DNA of 64,000 nt from Owenia fusiformis (taxonomy: Eukaryota > Annelida > Polychaeta > Sabellida > Oweniidae): contig CAIIXF020000009.1 of assembly GCA_903813345.2 (NCBI GenBank), positions 14,336,347-14,400,346 on the forward strand, read 5' to 3'. Numbering within the stretch: the stretch's first letter is position 1; each line of letters starts with the position of its first letter. Position numbers and translations under genes: made by a program. The notes under the pieces were generated by a model that saw only the letters and a program-made list of their open reading frames with translations, did no database searches and had not been told where the DNA came from. This document shows, one piece after another, positions 10,729-62,423 of the stretch.

Positions 10729-10933
10729 TAATGAGGACTGCCTTGTTGTATGTATCTGGTATTGTTTCTCTAGAGGGAAAGGCCAATGGTTTGAGAACAC
10801 CTATGACAACTACAGTAAACACCAGTGCTGTGCATATCCCTAACAGCAATAGCAGTGATGTTGTATGAAACACAAGCCCATAGCTGAATGTTATAATAAC
10901 ACAGAACAAAAGTATACGAAATAACAGGAACAT
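10729..10933 (-). pseudogene. SDR paralogue B exon 1 (5' part), cut by transposon
   Basis: It encodes an N-terminus MFLLFRILLFCVIITF with two hydrophobic blocks and ends TYNKAVLI, matching paralogue A. The element begins directly after the target copy TCCTCATTA, and reading on gives Arg-Leu-stop. The junction creates ATTAG|GTTATA, a possible cryptic donor, but splicing it to exon 2 gives ATT-AGG-ATG-TGA, so the frame is not rescued. Confidence 0.8.
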
Positions 10934-11139
10934 TCTACTGTCAGCACTCTTCACTGTTGTACAGGACCTTCTGATGGTATAAGTTAGTTATTGATTAATG
11001 AATAACTATTCTGTTAATGTCACATTAGAGAAACTGCAATATGGTAAATCTGATTGGCCACTTGTCACTCTACATGTATATACAGATTATGTATATAGAG
11101 TACTTATGTAACTTATTTTGTAAAATGTAGGGTAGACCT

Positions 11140-11388
11140 CATGGGCGGATCTGGGAACCAACAAGGGGGTGGCCCAAATTTCAGGTCAGAGAAAAAACTT
11201 CCAAAAAAATTTTGGGACCCTAAAACCCAAAAGTGGGCCCAAATTTTGAAATTTTGAAAGGCCTGAAATGAAAAAATAAGGTCTTAAAAGGGCCAGTAAT
11301 GACCAAAAAGCCCACTTTTTGGGGCCTTAAAGCCTTTTTTGGCCCAATTTTTTTTTCAGGGCGCCCCCCCAGATCAGATCCGCCAGTG
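11140..11388. mobile_element. hAT-like MITE
   Basis: Ends CATGGGCGGATCTGGG and, inverted, CACTGGCGGATCTG enclose about 250 bp of GGCCC/TTTTGGG-rich non-coding sequence. The CA(N)TGGCGGATC terminus is common in hAT-derived MITEs. GACCT abuts both ends, but a full 8-bp duplication is not clear. Confidence 0.6.
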
Positions 11389-12186
11389 GACCTAGAAAAA
11401 GACAATACAGTATGTCAGTATCCAAATCACATTTTGGCTTTAAAAGTGATCCAGTTTTTATTTGGTTTTATTTGAAAAATTGAAATGATGTATGATAAAT
11501 TTTTTGAGAGCCGGCTCCTTGCAACAACTGAATTGACAATTTATCAGAAAAACATAACATTTATATTATAACATGGATATTACTCTTAAATAGATGGCAT
11601 GGTAAAATAGAAAATCAAATAATTAATAAGAAACATGTTTAAAGATGGCAGATAGTCAGATACTGTTCAGAGCTCTTTACAGTAAAACCTGTAGATACTA
11701 ATAAAACACCTTTCATCACAATACCACAAAAAGTGCACTGTGGGTAGCTAGGTGTAGGAGTATGTTGACTAAGAATCATTCTAGGACAAAAAATGAATAA
11801 ATGAGCTTAAATGACTTGAATATGCTTGAAGAAGAAATACTATAATGAGAGTTGGAGATATTTTGATCAAAGCTTTGTAAACTATTTGATTTATACCTTG
11901 TTCCACAATCTAAAGTGGCAGTAAAGAATAGATATTGTAAAATGTCAACCAAATTTACTATCTGAAAAGAAAATTTAGATTGTTATAATATCTAATTAAT
12001 TATGGAAGTTATTTAGTTTTTGTTTGTATGAATTCACTAGAATTGAGAAGTCAAAAGCATTGTCCATTGGAAGTGTAAAATAGAAAATTGTGAGCAAAAA
12101 ATATTGTAAAATTAAATTATAACAATTTTATGAAGATTATTATTAGCAACAAATAACTAGTAGAGTATTAATATACTGATCAAACT
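11389..12186. other. Non-coding region upstream of SDR paralogue B
   Basis: AT-rich, with no exon, repeat or element I can support. It may be 5' intron of paralogue B if its first exon is in the duplicated block at 12187-13226. Confidence 0.4.
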
Positions 12187-12706
12187 GAGAAAACTTACCT
12201 TCTTCTAAGGCCACTGTATCGTGGCCTTCCAGTACAGATATATTCCTGCATGAACAACTGGTCATGTCGTAATCATAAAATTTGAAATCATATGTCCGCC
12301 ATTTTTCCACATCACAATTTGAATTGCGAGTTTTGGTCTTATTACCTCACCATAAATTGCAAAACACACACAAAGTGATCAGTGTATTAGTTCACATCTT
12401 CTGGATCGCTAACTTAGAATTTACAGCCAGTTACTAATGTCAGACGTAACGACATTTCGTCCAGTTTTCGAACATCGCCATTTTTCTTGGAGCCATTTTG
12501 TTTTAATTTTAGACGAAATCCTGATGAAATCATGTCATATCTCATCAAGGAGCCGAGCTGGGTCCGGTTTGATTAATGATTTATTTATCTGGCGATTTTT
12601 AAAATATTCAATAAATTTATGACACCCCGGCAGCTTTTTTCAAATAGAGTTCACAGTATTCCAGATGAATCCCCTCTAGCCAAGTATTGGCTAGAGACTC
12701 GAGTAA
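12187..12706. repeat. 520-bp tandem duplication, unit 1
   Basis: This unit is repeated head-to-tail at 12707-13226, and a stub GAGAAAAC follows at 13227. I count three substitutions in 520 bp. Each unit contains, on the minus strand, an exon-like end GGCCTTAGAAGAAG followed by a strong donor GTAAGTTTTCTC (12198 here), a small palindrome around GGCCACTGTATCGTGGCC, and a terminal palindrome CTCTAGCCAAGTATTGGC. It may be the duplicated promoter and non-coding first exon of the SDR gene downstream on the minus strand (inference). Confidence 0.9.
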
Positions 12707-13226
12707 GAGAAAACTTACCTTCTTCTAAGGCCACTGTATCGTGGCCTTCCAGTACAGATATATTCCTGCATGAACAACTGGTCATGTCGTAATCATAAAA
12801 TTTGAAATCATATGTCCGCCATTTTTCCACATCACAATTTGAATTGCGAGTTTTGGTCTTATTACCTCACCATAAATTGCAAAACACACACAAAGTGATC
12901 AGTGTATTAGTTCACATCTTCTGGATCGCTAACTTAGAATTTACAGCCAGTTACTAATGTCAGACGTAACGACATTTCGTCCAGTTTTCGAACATCGCCA
13001 TTTTTCTTGGAGCCATTTCGTTTTAATTTTAGACGAAATCCTGATGAAATCATGTCATATCTCATCAAGGAGCCGAGCTGGGTCCGGTTTGATTAATGAT
13101 TTATTTATCTGGCGATTTTTAAAATATTCAATAAATTTATAACACCCCGGCATCTTTTTTCAAATAGAGTTCACAGTATTCCAGATGAATCCCCTCTAGC
13201 CAAGTATTGGCTAGAGACTCGAGTAA
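12707..13226. repeat. 520-bp tandem duplication, unit 2
   Basis: Second unit of the pair. Differences from unit 1 include GCCATTTCG for GCCATTTTG, ATAACACC for ATGACACC, and GGCATC for GGCAGC. The near-identity implies a recent event or a local assembly duplication. The minus-strand donor is repeated at 12718. Confidence 0.9.
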
Positions 13227-13959
13227 GAGAAAACAGTTGAGTGGAAAGCTGACTAAGCAACTGCATCATTTTTAGCATTATTTTCTGCATCTTGAAGCAC
13301 ATAGCATTTGCAGAGGAGCTTCTTAGTTCATTCATTTATGAATTTCTTCCATCAAAGAATGATTCTACAGAGCACAAAAAGCCTAAGGAACAGTCTTGTT
13401 TCATAATTACTCTGCTCCATTGATTTATTATGAACTTCATTCAGCTGAAAATCTTTATCCAGGTTATTCAGTGTGCTATTCTTATCAAACAGGTACATAT
13501 ATTTTTACATGATTTGGCATTTGTTAGCAGGTCCTTCAAATCTATTTTCTAAAAGGATAATCATCTAATTTTGCAAAGGGAAGATGGGTTGCCGAGATGA
13601 CCCCTAATCCCCATGCGTTCAGACTATGATGTTTACCAAAGAGAAAACATGGCACATGCTTTATCACAGAAAGGTTTTCTAGATACCCTCGAACAATTCT
13701 CTCCAATAGTGCAAACAGGGCTACCATACTTGTCATCTACAAATCATTCAAAAATCGTTGAGATTACTATTTTTACTTTTTTCAAATACCCTAGTTCATA
13801 CCCCTGCGGTGCATGCTTGTTAGGTTCAATTGCCAAACATAAAATAAAGGCAAAATAAAATGTTACAAATCAACCATAGAAAAATAATCTTAGTAGGCAT
13901 AGTAGCCCTTTGTAATCTATATTTTGCCAAGGGACTCTAGAAACCGTCTACACATGTAT
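13227..13959. other. Spacer between SDR and BAHCC1 loci
   Basis: Short open frames occur on both strands at 13540-13860, but none resembles a known family or has splice support. It is probably part of the upstream regulatory DNA of BAHCC1. Confidence 0.4.
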
Positions 13960-14135
13960 TATTTCAACCAATCAGAAGACACGATCGACAAGACCAACTT
14001 GTGCCATAGAGCAGCATGATTTAGAATTGAGACGACGAAATGTTCGGAAATCCTAACAATTTCTGTTTTAAACTACTTTTGAGAATTTTCTAGGATTTAT
14101 CAGTGAGCGTTTCGGAATACGATAGTATCGAAGAG
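13960..14135 (+). promoter_or_regulatory. BAHCC1: Putative BAHCC1 promoter and non-coding exon 1
   Basis: A CCAAT motif (ACCAATCAGA, an NF-Y-type box, about 13967-13976) precedes sequence ending AAGAG|GTATGTGAG, a good splice donor at 14136. From there the next supported acceptor on the plus strand is 16299. No open frame links it to the protein, so it is called a 5' UTR exon. The transcription start is not defined by sequence; about 13990-14050 is a guess. Confidence 0.5.
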
Positions 14136-16299
14136 GTATGTGAGCTTTAAATTAGGTTATTCTATCGACTAGTTGTTCAGAAATCACTTGTTGAAGTTGA
14201 ATCGTTCAAATCTAACGAAAATTGCCTTTTGAACATGGCCGATTTTGCATGAACGATTTCTTTGGATTTTTTCACCTATTACTAGTTTGTGACCGGTCAT
14301 GACTGTTGTGAATTTTGGAAGATCATTACTCCTTGTGTCTTGGAAAATTGTTTACATTATCAAAACTGTTGGAAAAGTAGGTCAAATTCTAAATTGCAAC
14401 TAATGTAAACAAGTTGACAGTTATTGCTACAGTGAGCTACATTGTATATAGCTCCATAGGAATATTACACAGTGAAATTCATCATAAAATGTGATGATTT
14501 TTTCTTTTTTCACTATCCATGTTAGTGTCATGGTGAATTTCTATGAATAATATGCAGGATTGAGAAGCTGACCTTTTCACAATTTCATTCTGAACCCGAT
14601 TCTAAACATTCGTCATTCTAAACCTCGGAAATCATTTTCGTCCAACATATTGGTTATACTAACACCCTACTCTTAGAGAATATTATTTGATTGCTAGTTA
14701 GTTCAAAGAATAGGTCTCAGAACACTATCTTGAATTTCCACATTTCTTGTTTTGTTGTCTCACTATTATTTGAGTCTAAACTTAGCTGAAAGGAAATTCT
14801 CAAATTACCCCTTGCTGCAGAATGCTGTGTAACGGTCATTTTCTGATTAGGCCTTGCCTGTTAAATTACTTGAATGCAAAACTTCTTGTTTAATACTGTT
14901 CAAATGTTAGACAATGAACAGTAAAGGTCTAATGCTGGGATACTTGACAGTTATGAAATGAAAATATCTAGTAATATTTAAATCAAAATTTAATGATTTC
15001 TGAAATATTAAAGGTATTTTAATGTGAAAAATGAAAAAAGTGAAATATGTATGTCAAATCCTAAATGATGGTTAAAACAATAAATTGTCTAATAAATTTT
15101 GTTTTGTCTATTATGCTGTTTTGGTCAAAATATTTTTATATTTGACACTCTTAGAAGGGTGCAAATCTTTTCAAGAGGGTGGCATGTAATTTCCAAATTT
15201 CAACAGGGTGTTGGACCCACTTGCTCTAATGATGGGGAGGTCACTGAGGTATAATCTAAAGAGTCAATAAAAGATATAAAAATAATTCTTACAGAACAAT
15301 GTTTATATATTTGTTTTGTAGTCAACCAACAAACCATGTTTCATGGACCTTTTTATACATTTTTGTGAGATATACGATTCATGATTTAAATGAAATGACA
15401 CATGAAAACTGTCTTCATATTTTAGCCTGATAAGTATTACCTCATCTTCTATCTATTTTTGTGTCATATTCTGTATTCATTATGGTTATCATAATCCATT
15501 ATGGTTATATTTAAATCTATTAATCTTCTGAATATGAAAGTTGTCATAGGTAAAAACTTAAATTAAGTTTGTTTTGTTTTAGCCTAATGTATTCTTCCTA
15601 AACTTGAAAATTCTATTTCTTTTTTAAAATTCAGAAATTAAGTACTGACCCATTGAAAGTCTGTAGCACCCAGGCAAAAGGATGAAATATCATGTTATTT
15701 TGATCAAAACTGAAAATAATAGCCCTTTGAAATCATTTGTATATCATGTTTTTAGTTTTTGCAATGTTACCCTTTGTGTTTTCGCATCAGTTTTGGGAAA
15801 GTCCAATGTGTTAATGTGTATTCGTGTCAAAATAATGATGGAGTGACAGTGGACTCAATGAGCCAATTTTGCTGATTTGAAAAAAAATGATATTTTAACC
15901 TTGGTTTAATGAATAACGAATATTCCTTTAATTTCAGTAAGACAAGCATGACACGTGAATAGGCTGAATTTATTGTGTGGTTCAAAACTCATGATTAATT
16001 TAAAGTTTAGGTGTAGAACCACCTTTGAAATGCTCACAAAACAACTATTCCTAAAGGCGGCAAGCATATACTCTCAGCAAACCTTAGAATGAATGCATTG
16101 TTTATCAAATAAGGTCTCTCAATACTCAGTATATGCTTCTAAAGGTTCTATATTCAAATGGACCACTGCTTATATTTGCATGTGTTTACATTGTAAATAT
16201 GAACATGATAGTATGAGAGCATTAATTAAAGCTAGTGCTTATGTGTCTCCATTTCTCTAGTTAATTCTCTTTAATATATCTATTGGTCTTTCATTTCAG
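14136..16299 (+). other. BAHCC1: BAHCC1 intron 1
   Basis: AT-rich intronic DNA between the putative UTR exon and exon 2. The acceptor tract TTGGTCTTTCATTTCAG ends at 16299. No element or conserved block is recognised. Confidence 0.5.
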
Positions 16300-16662
16300 G
16301 AAGATTATACACCAGCTTCAACGAGACACTTGGAATATATTGGAGTTTGGGATTTTGTTGGAGTATACTTGTGGAACCATGGATATACCACCATAGGGTC
16401 CAAAACACGAATCATAATGAAGAAGGAGACTCTATTCATCTACAGGCATGGCGTGTAGTTGGATTTTATCAATATAGGAGAAAGGTTTTAGTAAACAACA
16501 TGTAAGCTGGCTTGATGGATCTTCATGTATCAGACCAAGTCCTCAGGGAAAATTGGTCAGAATATTAAATTTAAGATATGAATCAATTTTCTTGAATTGT
16601 CACATAAGGGAATTTGGATTAAAAAATCTCCTAGTGAAAGAAATCAAAGGATAATTAGAAAT
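16300..16662 (+). promoter_or_regulatory. BAHCC1: BAHCC1 5' UTR with five upstream ORFs
   Basis: This part of exon 2 precedes the main ATG. It holds five short ORFs: 16379-16396, 16417-16458 (13 residues), 16500-16505 (ATG directly followed by stop), 16515-16568 (17 residues) and 16578-16595. All end before the main start at 16663, so they would restrain or gate translation initiation at it. Confidence 0.6.
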
Positions 16663-57272
<40,610 letters not shown>

Positions 57273-58835
57273 TACTACAGCTTATTAAGTAGTATTCTGT
57301 CAATTTTTAGATACATGAATACCGGATTAGTAGCACGTGTTAAGATACAGAATGTGACTGATGGGATTAATAGCGACATTGTAAATGACAGAATGTTCAG
57401 AAGAGCCATTGATGTAAGCCACGATCTACTTGATGATTTCAGTTTATAGAAAAGTCTCAAATCAGTGGTGGTATAGTTTGGTGTTGCTTGTGCCAAAAGA
57501 TCTACTAGTATATATATATAACATTTGTAAGACAATGGAATGGCCTCACAGACAAGGAATGTAAATATTTCCAAAAATTAATATGAAAGGAATGAAGTAA
57601 TTTATGCTCCAAGTAGAAATAAGCTTAATTTTCATTCTAAATAGGCTATTCGAAATTGAGTAAAAGTGAAAGTTTTATTGAAAGATTGTTGATCAACTTT
57701 GAAATTTTTGTTTTTGAAAATATGATTTCTAGGTCAATGTTATAAAATCACCAAAATTTAAATATCTTTTCTTTTACTGAACAGACGATCATTTCTTTTA
57801 CTGAATATATTTTAAATAGTTCATTTATAAAGCTCAAATAAGTTGGATGAAAATTGATCCACCAATCATGTCTGCCATGTTGTGACCCCAATTAGCCACC
57901 TGGTGGTGAAACTGGCTGCTAGCACCTTGGTAATTAGATCAAATATTCAAAAACTATAATCTAAATAATATTCAATGATTCATTATGTACTCATGTGTAT
58001 AGTCTGTACAGAAACTTACAAGAATGTTACTCTATGAAACTTCATTATAGAATTATGACTATAATGTTACATATTATTTTATTGTTGCTGTAAAATGAGG
58101 CCTCAATGCAAATACAACGGATGTAGTTTCATAGACATCAACACATTGCAGTATATATTGTACATAAATCATCTTAATACAATGTTTAATGTGTTCTTTA
58201 CAGTTATACGAATTATTTGGAGATCACTTTAGTTCTATTTGAAACAGTTAAGAAGCTGATGTTTTAGGTGAAAAATATGCATCCATGTTGAATATGATTT
58301 GAAAATGTTGAATTGCAGCTTAAAGACAACCTGTGGATGGCATAAGTTTAAATCTTATTTTATTCAATTTTTAAATTGACAACCTCTCAACTCTAATAAG
58401 GAACTGTCTTGGTTGATTACACGAGATTCATTTTATGTTTCCATTTTAATATCCAAAACCTATTATATTGTTTTGTTAAAATGGGAAATTGATGATTTTA
58501 CACTGTATTCATGAAATGGTATTTCAGTGGATATTTTATTTCTATGCCACAGTTTGCACATTTTTGAGTTTTAAGTTGATCAGAGATATATCCAGATAAA
58601 TCATACTTTTATTCTTTTACAGGTATATGTTTTATTTTGTCATAGAATTGTACACATCTATTTTATTAAAAATAAAAAACATTGTACAAAGATAAAAAAT
58701 GAATGTAAATCTTGACCCAGTGTTGACCAAATGTTGACTTCATGTAACATTCATCTGTTTATATTTTTACCAAGGAAAACTTATTAATAACAATGTCGAG
58801 TGAAGTAATGACTTAATGTACTTCCAGTCTCATAC

Positions 58836-58975
58836 TATTGCATTGTGACACATTTATTACATTGTAATGTATATACAGTCCAATGCAGTAACATCTTGCA
58901 CTTCTATTGTATTGTGGCACATATTTTGCATTGTAACATATGTGTATATACAGTCCAATGTTATCAATTGAGTGC
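58836..58975. repeat. Two-copy direct repeat in the BAHCC1 3' UTR
   Basis: CTATTGCATTGTGACACAT... and CTATTGTATTGTGGCACAT..., both ending ATATACAGTCCAATG, about 70-80 bp apart and diverged. Confidence 0.7.
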
Positions 58976-59754
58976 AATGAAAATAACTCAAAATAACCAT
59001 AGCCTCATGTATTTTTCATCTAATCCCATCTCCTTCCATTTAGCTAGAAATTATAGAATGCAACTACTTCAAAATTCCCATTTTTATGTATCCCTACGCT
59101 GCAAAAATAGTAAATGCATTAAAAACAATTTACAGACAGCAAAGAGAGTGTATTTTACAAGGGTTGAAAAAGTATTTACAGTATGTACAGTGTATTTTAT
59201 TACTGTAAATATCATAGTTGGCATAAGATGCTGCAATGTAGATATGAAGGTATTATATATTAACAAAGACAACAATATTTATTGCCAAGAATATATCATA
59301 TAAGGAGAACAACTCAAAGGCCTTAGTTTTGATTGTACCTGGCCAAAGCTAAATGCACTGTCACATACGAATCCATATTTTGCCAGCAAATGTAAGTCCA
59401 TGTCAAGGGATTGGAGATATTATGGGCTCCATGTTTGAAATAAGTGTTGATTTGATATTTACATTGTGTTTAGTCTGGAGCCCATTACATTTGTGCAAGA
59501 ACCCTTGTATGTTATATGTATATATGTAAATTTAAGAGAGACGACTAGAAATATAATGCTTAATTTGAGGAATACAAAAGTGAAAAAAATTGTTTCTTAT
59601 CCCGAATCACGTATTTCTAACACTGCAATATATATGTTTTTGTTACGTCAAAGTGAATCATATGTCAAAAATTTACTGTTTTTACTCCATGACATTTCTC
59701 AGATGTCAAACAAACAAAAAATCAAACAAAAATAATTTTTATTTTCACCAACTA

Positions 59755-60109
59755 CGGAGTGTCCCACAAGTAATGACTTTTTTTTACTTGATAAGGAAAC
59801 CATATAAAATTGACATAAATTCAGGATCAAGGTGTAGGCTTTGTTTTGCTATGTATATCACATTTATCACTAAACACAACACTCTATTTATGGTTGCCAT
59901 AGTTACCTATATGTGTTCTGCAGAGGGTTGGTATATAAAGTAGTCATTCGGGAGTATTGTTGAAGCTTTGACACTTCTGTGTTATGTAATAAATGCAATA
60001 TAGCAAAATGAAGCTTACATCTTAATCTTTTATTTGTGTGAATTTCATATTGTTTACTTATCAAATAAACATTTTAGAGCATAATTATCATTACTTATGG
60101 GACACCCTG
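59755..60109. mobile_element. 355-bp mariner-type MITE in the BAHCC1 3' region
   Basis: TA-flanked ends CGGAGTGTCCCACAAGTAAT and inverted CAGGGTGTCCCATAAGTAAT. Internally, TACTTGATAAG and its inverse TACTTATCAAATAA extend the inverted ends. No transposase. If the distal poly(A) sites are used it is transcribed as part of the UTR. Confidence 0.75.
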
Positions 60110-60432
60110 TAGATACACTGCTCTGTTGACATTATATGAAATACAAATGACTTGTTTTTGATAAAGATTATATATCAAATATATATATATTGGTAGCTTA
60201 AAAATATTTTAAACTCATATTTTCATGTTGTCAAGAAACAAATTGACTGAATATTGAAGTGATGAGTTCCACTACATGAACATTTTGTTTATAGTTGGTA
60301 TGTAAAGAATTTCTTGTTGAAGGAGTGAGTCATAAACTATAATAATAATGTACATATCCCTTGTATATGTAAAATAAAGCTTCTATTTTATGAATCAATA
60401 AACATAATGATATTCTGTTATCAATCAATAAA

Positions 60433-61863
60433 GCCTATAACAGTTGGGTAATATACGATTGTTGACCTATCTTGAGGTTGACTGTTAAAATTATATTCTT
60501 ATGGTTGAGGTTTACAGTGGGAGGATATAATTTTGACAGTCAACTGAATGGAGGGCTCTAGAATTGTTTTGTTATCAGGGAAATTATAAGGTAAGGCTAA
60601 CTTGCTCCAACAACTCTAGGTAGTATCAGGCTGCTGTTGAATATCCTGAGGTATCAAGCAGCAAGAATGAGAGTGATACTAAAAACTTACCTCTAGCTCT
60701 AGTAAAAATATTTCACAAAAACATCAGTTGATATACTATCCCTATGGGTTGAATGAAACAAAGCTGGTTGGAAGTGTGAATGTCAAATTAAATATAATAT
60801 TTATTAATCCAAAATTTTTTGTACAATATAAAATATTATGCTAGATTAATTTCTACATAAAATGTGTATGAGAACTTGTAGTCCAAAATAATGGAAAGAT
60901 GAGCCCATTCAAAGACTGCTATATAGGCCAAAAAGGCATAAACGACTTTCTGCTAAAACAGGAAACATTCACTTTCATAAAACAGTATTATTACCATGTG
61001 TTACACATTGTTAAGTTGTTGTTTGTACACTATTAATTATATAATAGAATATAATTCTTATTCAATAAACAATTTAACAAGTGAAATGGAACAGTTAATG
61101 AAAACAATACACAATTTAGATACTCCTGTGTGTCTGAGAGTGCATGTAATTTTACCTCATAGTATATCATTATCATTATAATCTCATATATTGTGCATGT
61201 ATTGTATACTTGGAATGATCTATTCTGACCCCCTTGGCTGACTTACTTGTACATTCTACAATACTAGTCATCAGTGTCAAGATTGATTAATTTTAATATA
61301 ATATATATTAATATTATATCTGATTAATATTAATATAATTAATATATATTGATTAATACTAGTGGTTGATATAATTTGGAAGCATTGAGTGCTTTTCACT
61401 AGAGTTCACAACTCTTCTAATAAAACTAATGAATGTATTGCATATGTACTGTTAGTGATATTCTAATTGTAAAGTGTAAATGTCTGTTAGATTATATACT
61501 AAAACAGCTGTGTTAAATTTTACATTTAAACAGCTGTTTTGTTTGCCTATATACTACATCAGCTGTATTAGCCTAGTACTAGTATTAAACAGATACTATT
61601 AATATTCTTGTACCAAAAAGATCTAACAGTCCCTTAATGCTAAAATCAAAGTACTCATTGCCTGTTACAAAGGGACTAATTTACACTATAGTGCCACCAA
61701 GCTCTTCAATGTGTCGGTGATGTAGGCTACTTCTAGCTACTTCTAGTGTCAGTGATGTAAACTACTTCAGCGTGTCAATTATGTAGTCTACATTGGTGAG
61801 TCTGTGATGTAGGCTACCTCAGTGTCAGAGATGTAAACTACTTCTGTGTGTCAGGGATATAGG
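60433..61863. other. Region between the convergent BAHCC1 and GDE1 3' ends
   Basis: It holds the hairpin at 60475-60546, an AT-only palindromic stretch at about 61278-61365 (TTAATATAATATATATTAAT-type), and the 3' part of the GDE1 C-terminal array. TTTATT at about 60798 could be the GDE1 poly(A) signal on the minus strand. Confidence 0.5.
60475..60546 (+). other. Candidate small-RNA-type hairpin
   Basis: GTTGACTGTTAAAATTATAT (60477 on) pairs with ATATAATTTTGACAGTCAAC (to 60544). As RNA the stem is 22 bp with only two G-U pairs and no bulge, extendable inward to 24 bp, with a 20-24-nt loop. That is the size and shape of a pre-miRNA, but a MITE hairpin is equally possible. Confidence 0.4.
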
Positions 61864-61890
61864 CTACTTCAGCGTGTCAGTTATGTAGGC
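61690..61890 (-). repeat. GDE1: About 26-bp tandem array of the GDE1 C-terminal codons and stop
   Basis: On the minus strand the final codons CCTACATAACTGACACGCTG followed by AAGTAG (A-Y-I-T-D-T-L-K-stop) are followed by six full diverged copies plus a stub, such as CCTATATCCCTGACACACAG/AAGTAG and TTTACATCACTGACACTAG/AAGTAG. Units are 24-27 nt and nearly all end in TAG. Confidence 0.85.
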
Positions 61891-61990
61891 AATGTTAAGG
61901 ACCTGAGAATAGTATTCTTTTTCATGCGGGTCATTCACAGTCCACACAACAACTCTAATACCTCGTTCTTTCCAAAAGTTCACAAATCTC
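61864..61990 (-). CDS. GDE1: GDE1 last exon (glycerophosphodiester phosphodiesterase 1, C-terminus)
   Basis: After the acceptor CTATTTTCAG it completes a Lys codon and reads RFVNFWKERGIRVVVWTVND, then PHEKEYYSQVLNIAYITDTL, K and stop. GIxVVxWTVN and YITD are the last conserved strands of the GDPD barrel, and the whole stretch follows human GDE1. GDE1 is a membrane enzyme that hydrolyses glycerophospho-inositol and glycerophospho-N-acyl ethanolamines. The protein stops right after YITDTLK, a few residues earlier than human GDE1, exactly where the tandem array begins. Confidence 0.9.
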
Positions 61991-62423
61991 CTGAAAATAG
62001 AGAAAAGGTTGATTTGTCCACTTTTCTGTTCAGCAATACATGCTTCTAAAGATACAATTGCTTTAGTCAAAAGATCTTTGCATTGTGATCTATGGGATTA
62101 AGGAGGAATAGGTATTTGCTAGATGAATAACTTATAAGATCATTGCATATGGCATCAGTATATGCAAACCAACATGTAAATATTAGGCCATAGCAACTTC
62201 TATATGGTTTACACAACATGGCATGCTCAATGGCATGCACAACACAGTGGAACCCAAGTGGAAACGTAGAGGTACAAAAAGTGTTGTTCAACAAGTCCAC
62301 TGTTCTCTTACTGTGAAATCATTATATCAATGGTTTCAAACATTTGATTATGAACCCCCTGATTACTTATTCTACCTCACAATTGTGAGCTGTAATTAAA
62401 TATAGATGTTTTCAGTAACTTAC

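Larger units (their letters stand above)
3892..10933 (-). pseudogene. SDR9C-type short-chain dehydrogenase (paralogue B), five exons, disrupted
   Basis: Before its lesions this gene would have encoded about 365 residues of the BDH1/RDH/HSD17B6-type SDR group (NAD(P)-dependent oxidation of steroid, retinoid or hydroxy-acid substrates; the substrate cannot be told). Order: hydrophobic N-terminus, Rossmann TGCDTG loop, NNAG (exon 3), catalytic Ser in NVASAGG, YxxxK as YCMSK (exon 4), C-terminal substrate region (exon 5). Exons 3 (183), 4 (133) and 5 (358 nt) keep matching phases. Exon 2 is 214 nt where 219 is needed: GGG-GAAT replaces the expected GGG-TTT-GGG-AAT, which removes Phe-Gly of the loop and shifts frame into a stop. 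Exon 1 is split by the transposon at 8038-10728, so the normal donor (8024) is 2.7 kb from its exon. Both lesions are read directly; loss of function is inferred. An assembly error is the alternative for the 5-nt gap. Confidence 0.8.
57273..60432 (+). terminator. BAHCC1: BAHCC1 3' UTR and poly(A) signals
   Basis: AATAAA occurs at 58671 (possible short UTR) and clustered at 60373, 60397 and 60427 (possible distal end). No coding exon is expected here; open frames at 58845-59303 and 59466-59943 lie in AT-rich UTR and a MITE. The exact cleavage sites are not decidable from sequence. Confidence 0.5.

Noticed and set aside
12437-13142. Two identical 61-codon open frames
   Set aside because: They are duplicated only because the 520-bp unit is; no start context or protein similarity.
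58845-59943. Open frames of 89-152 codons after the BAHCC1 stop
   Set aside because: They sit in the 3' UTR repeat pair and a MITE, with no homology and no conserved start.
61278-61365. Replication origin or matrix-attachment site in the TAATATAATA palindromes
   Set aside because: Simple AT palindromic repeat; sequence alone gives no support for a function.
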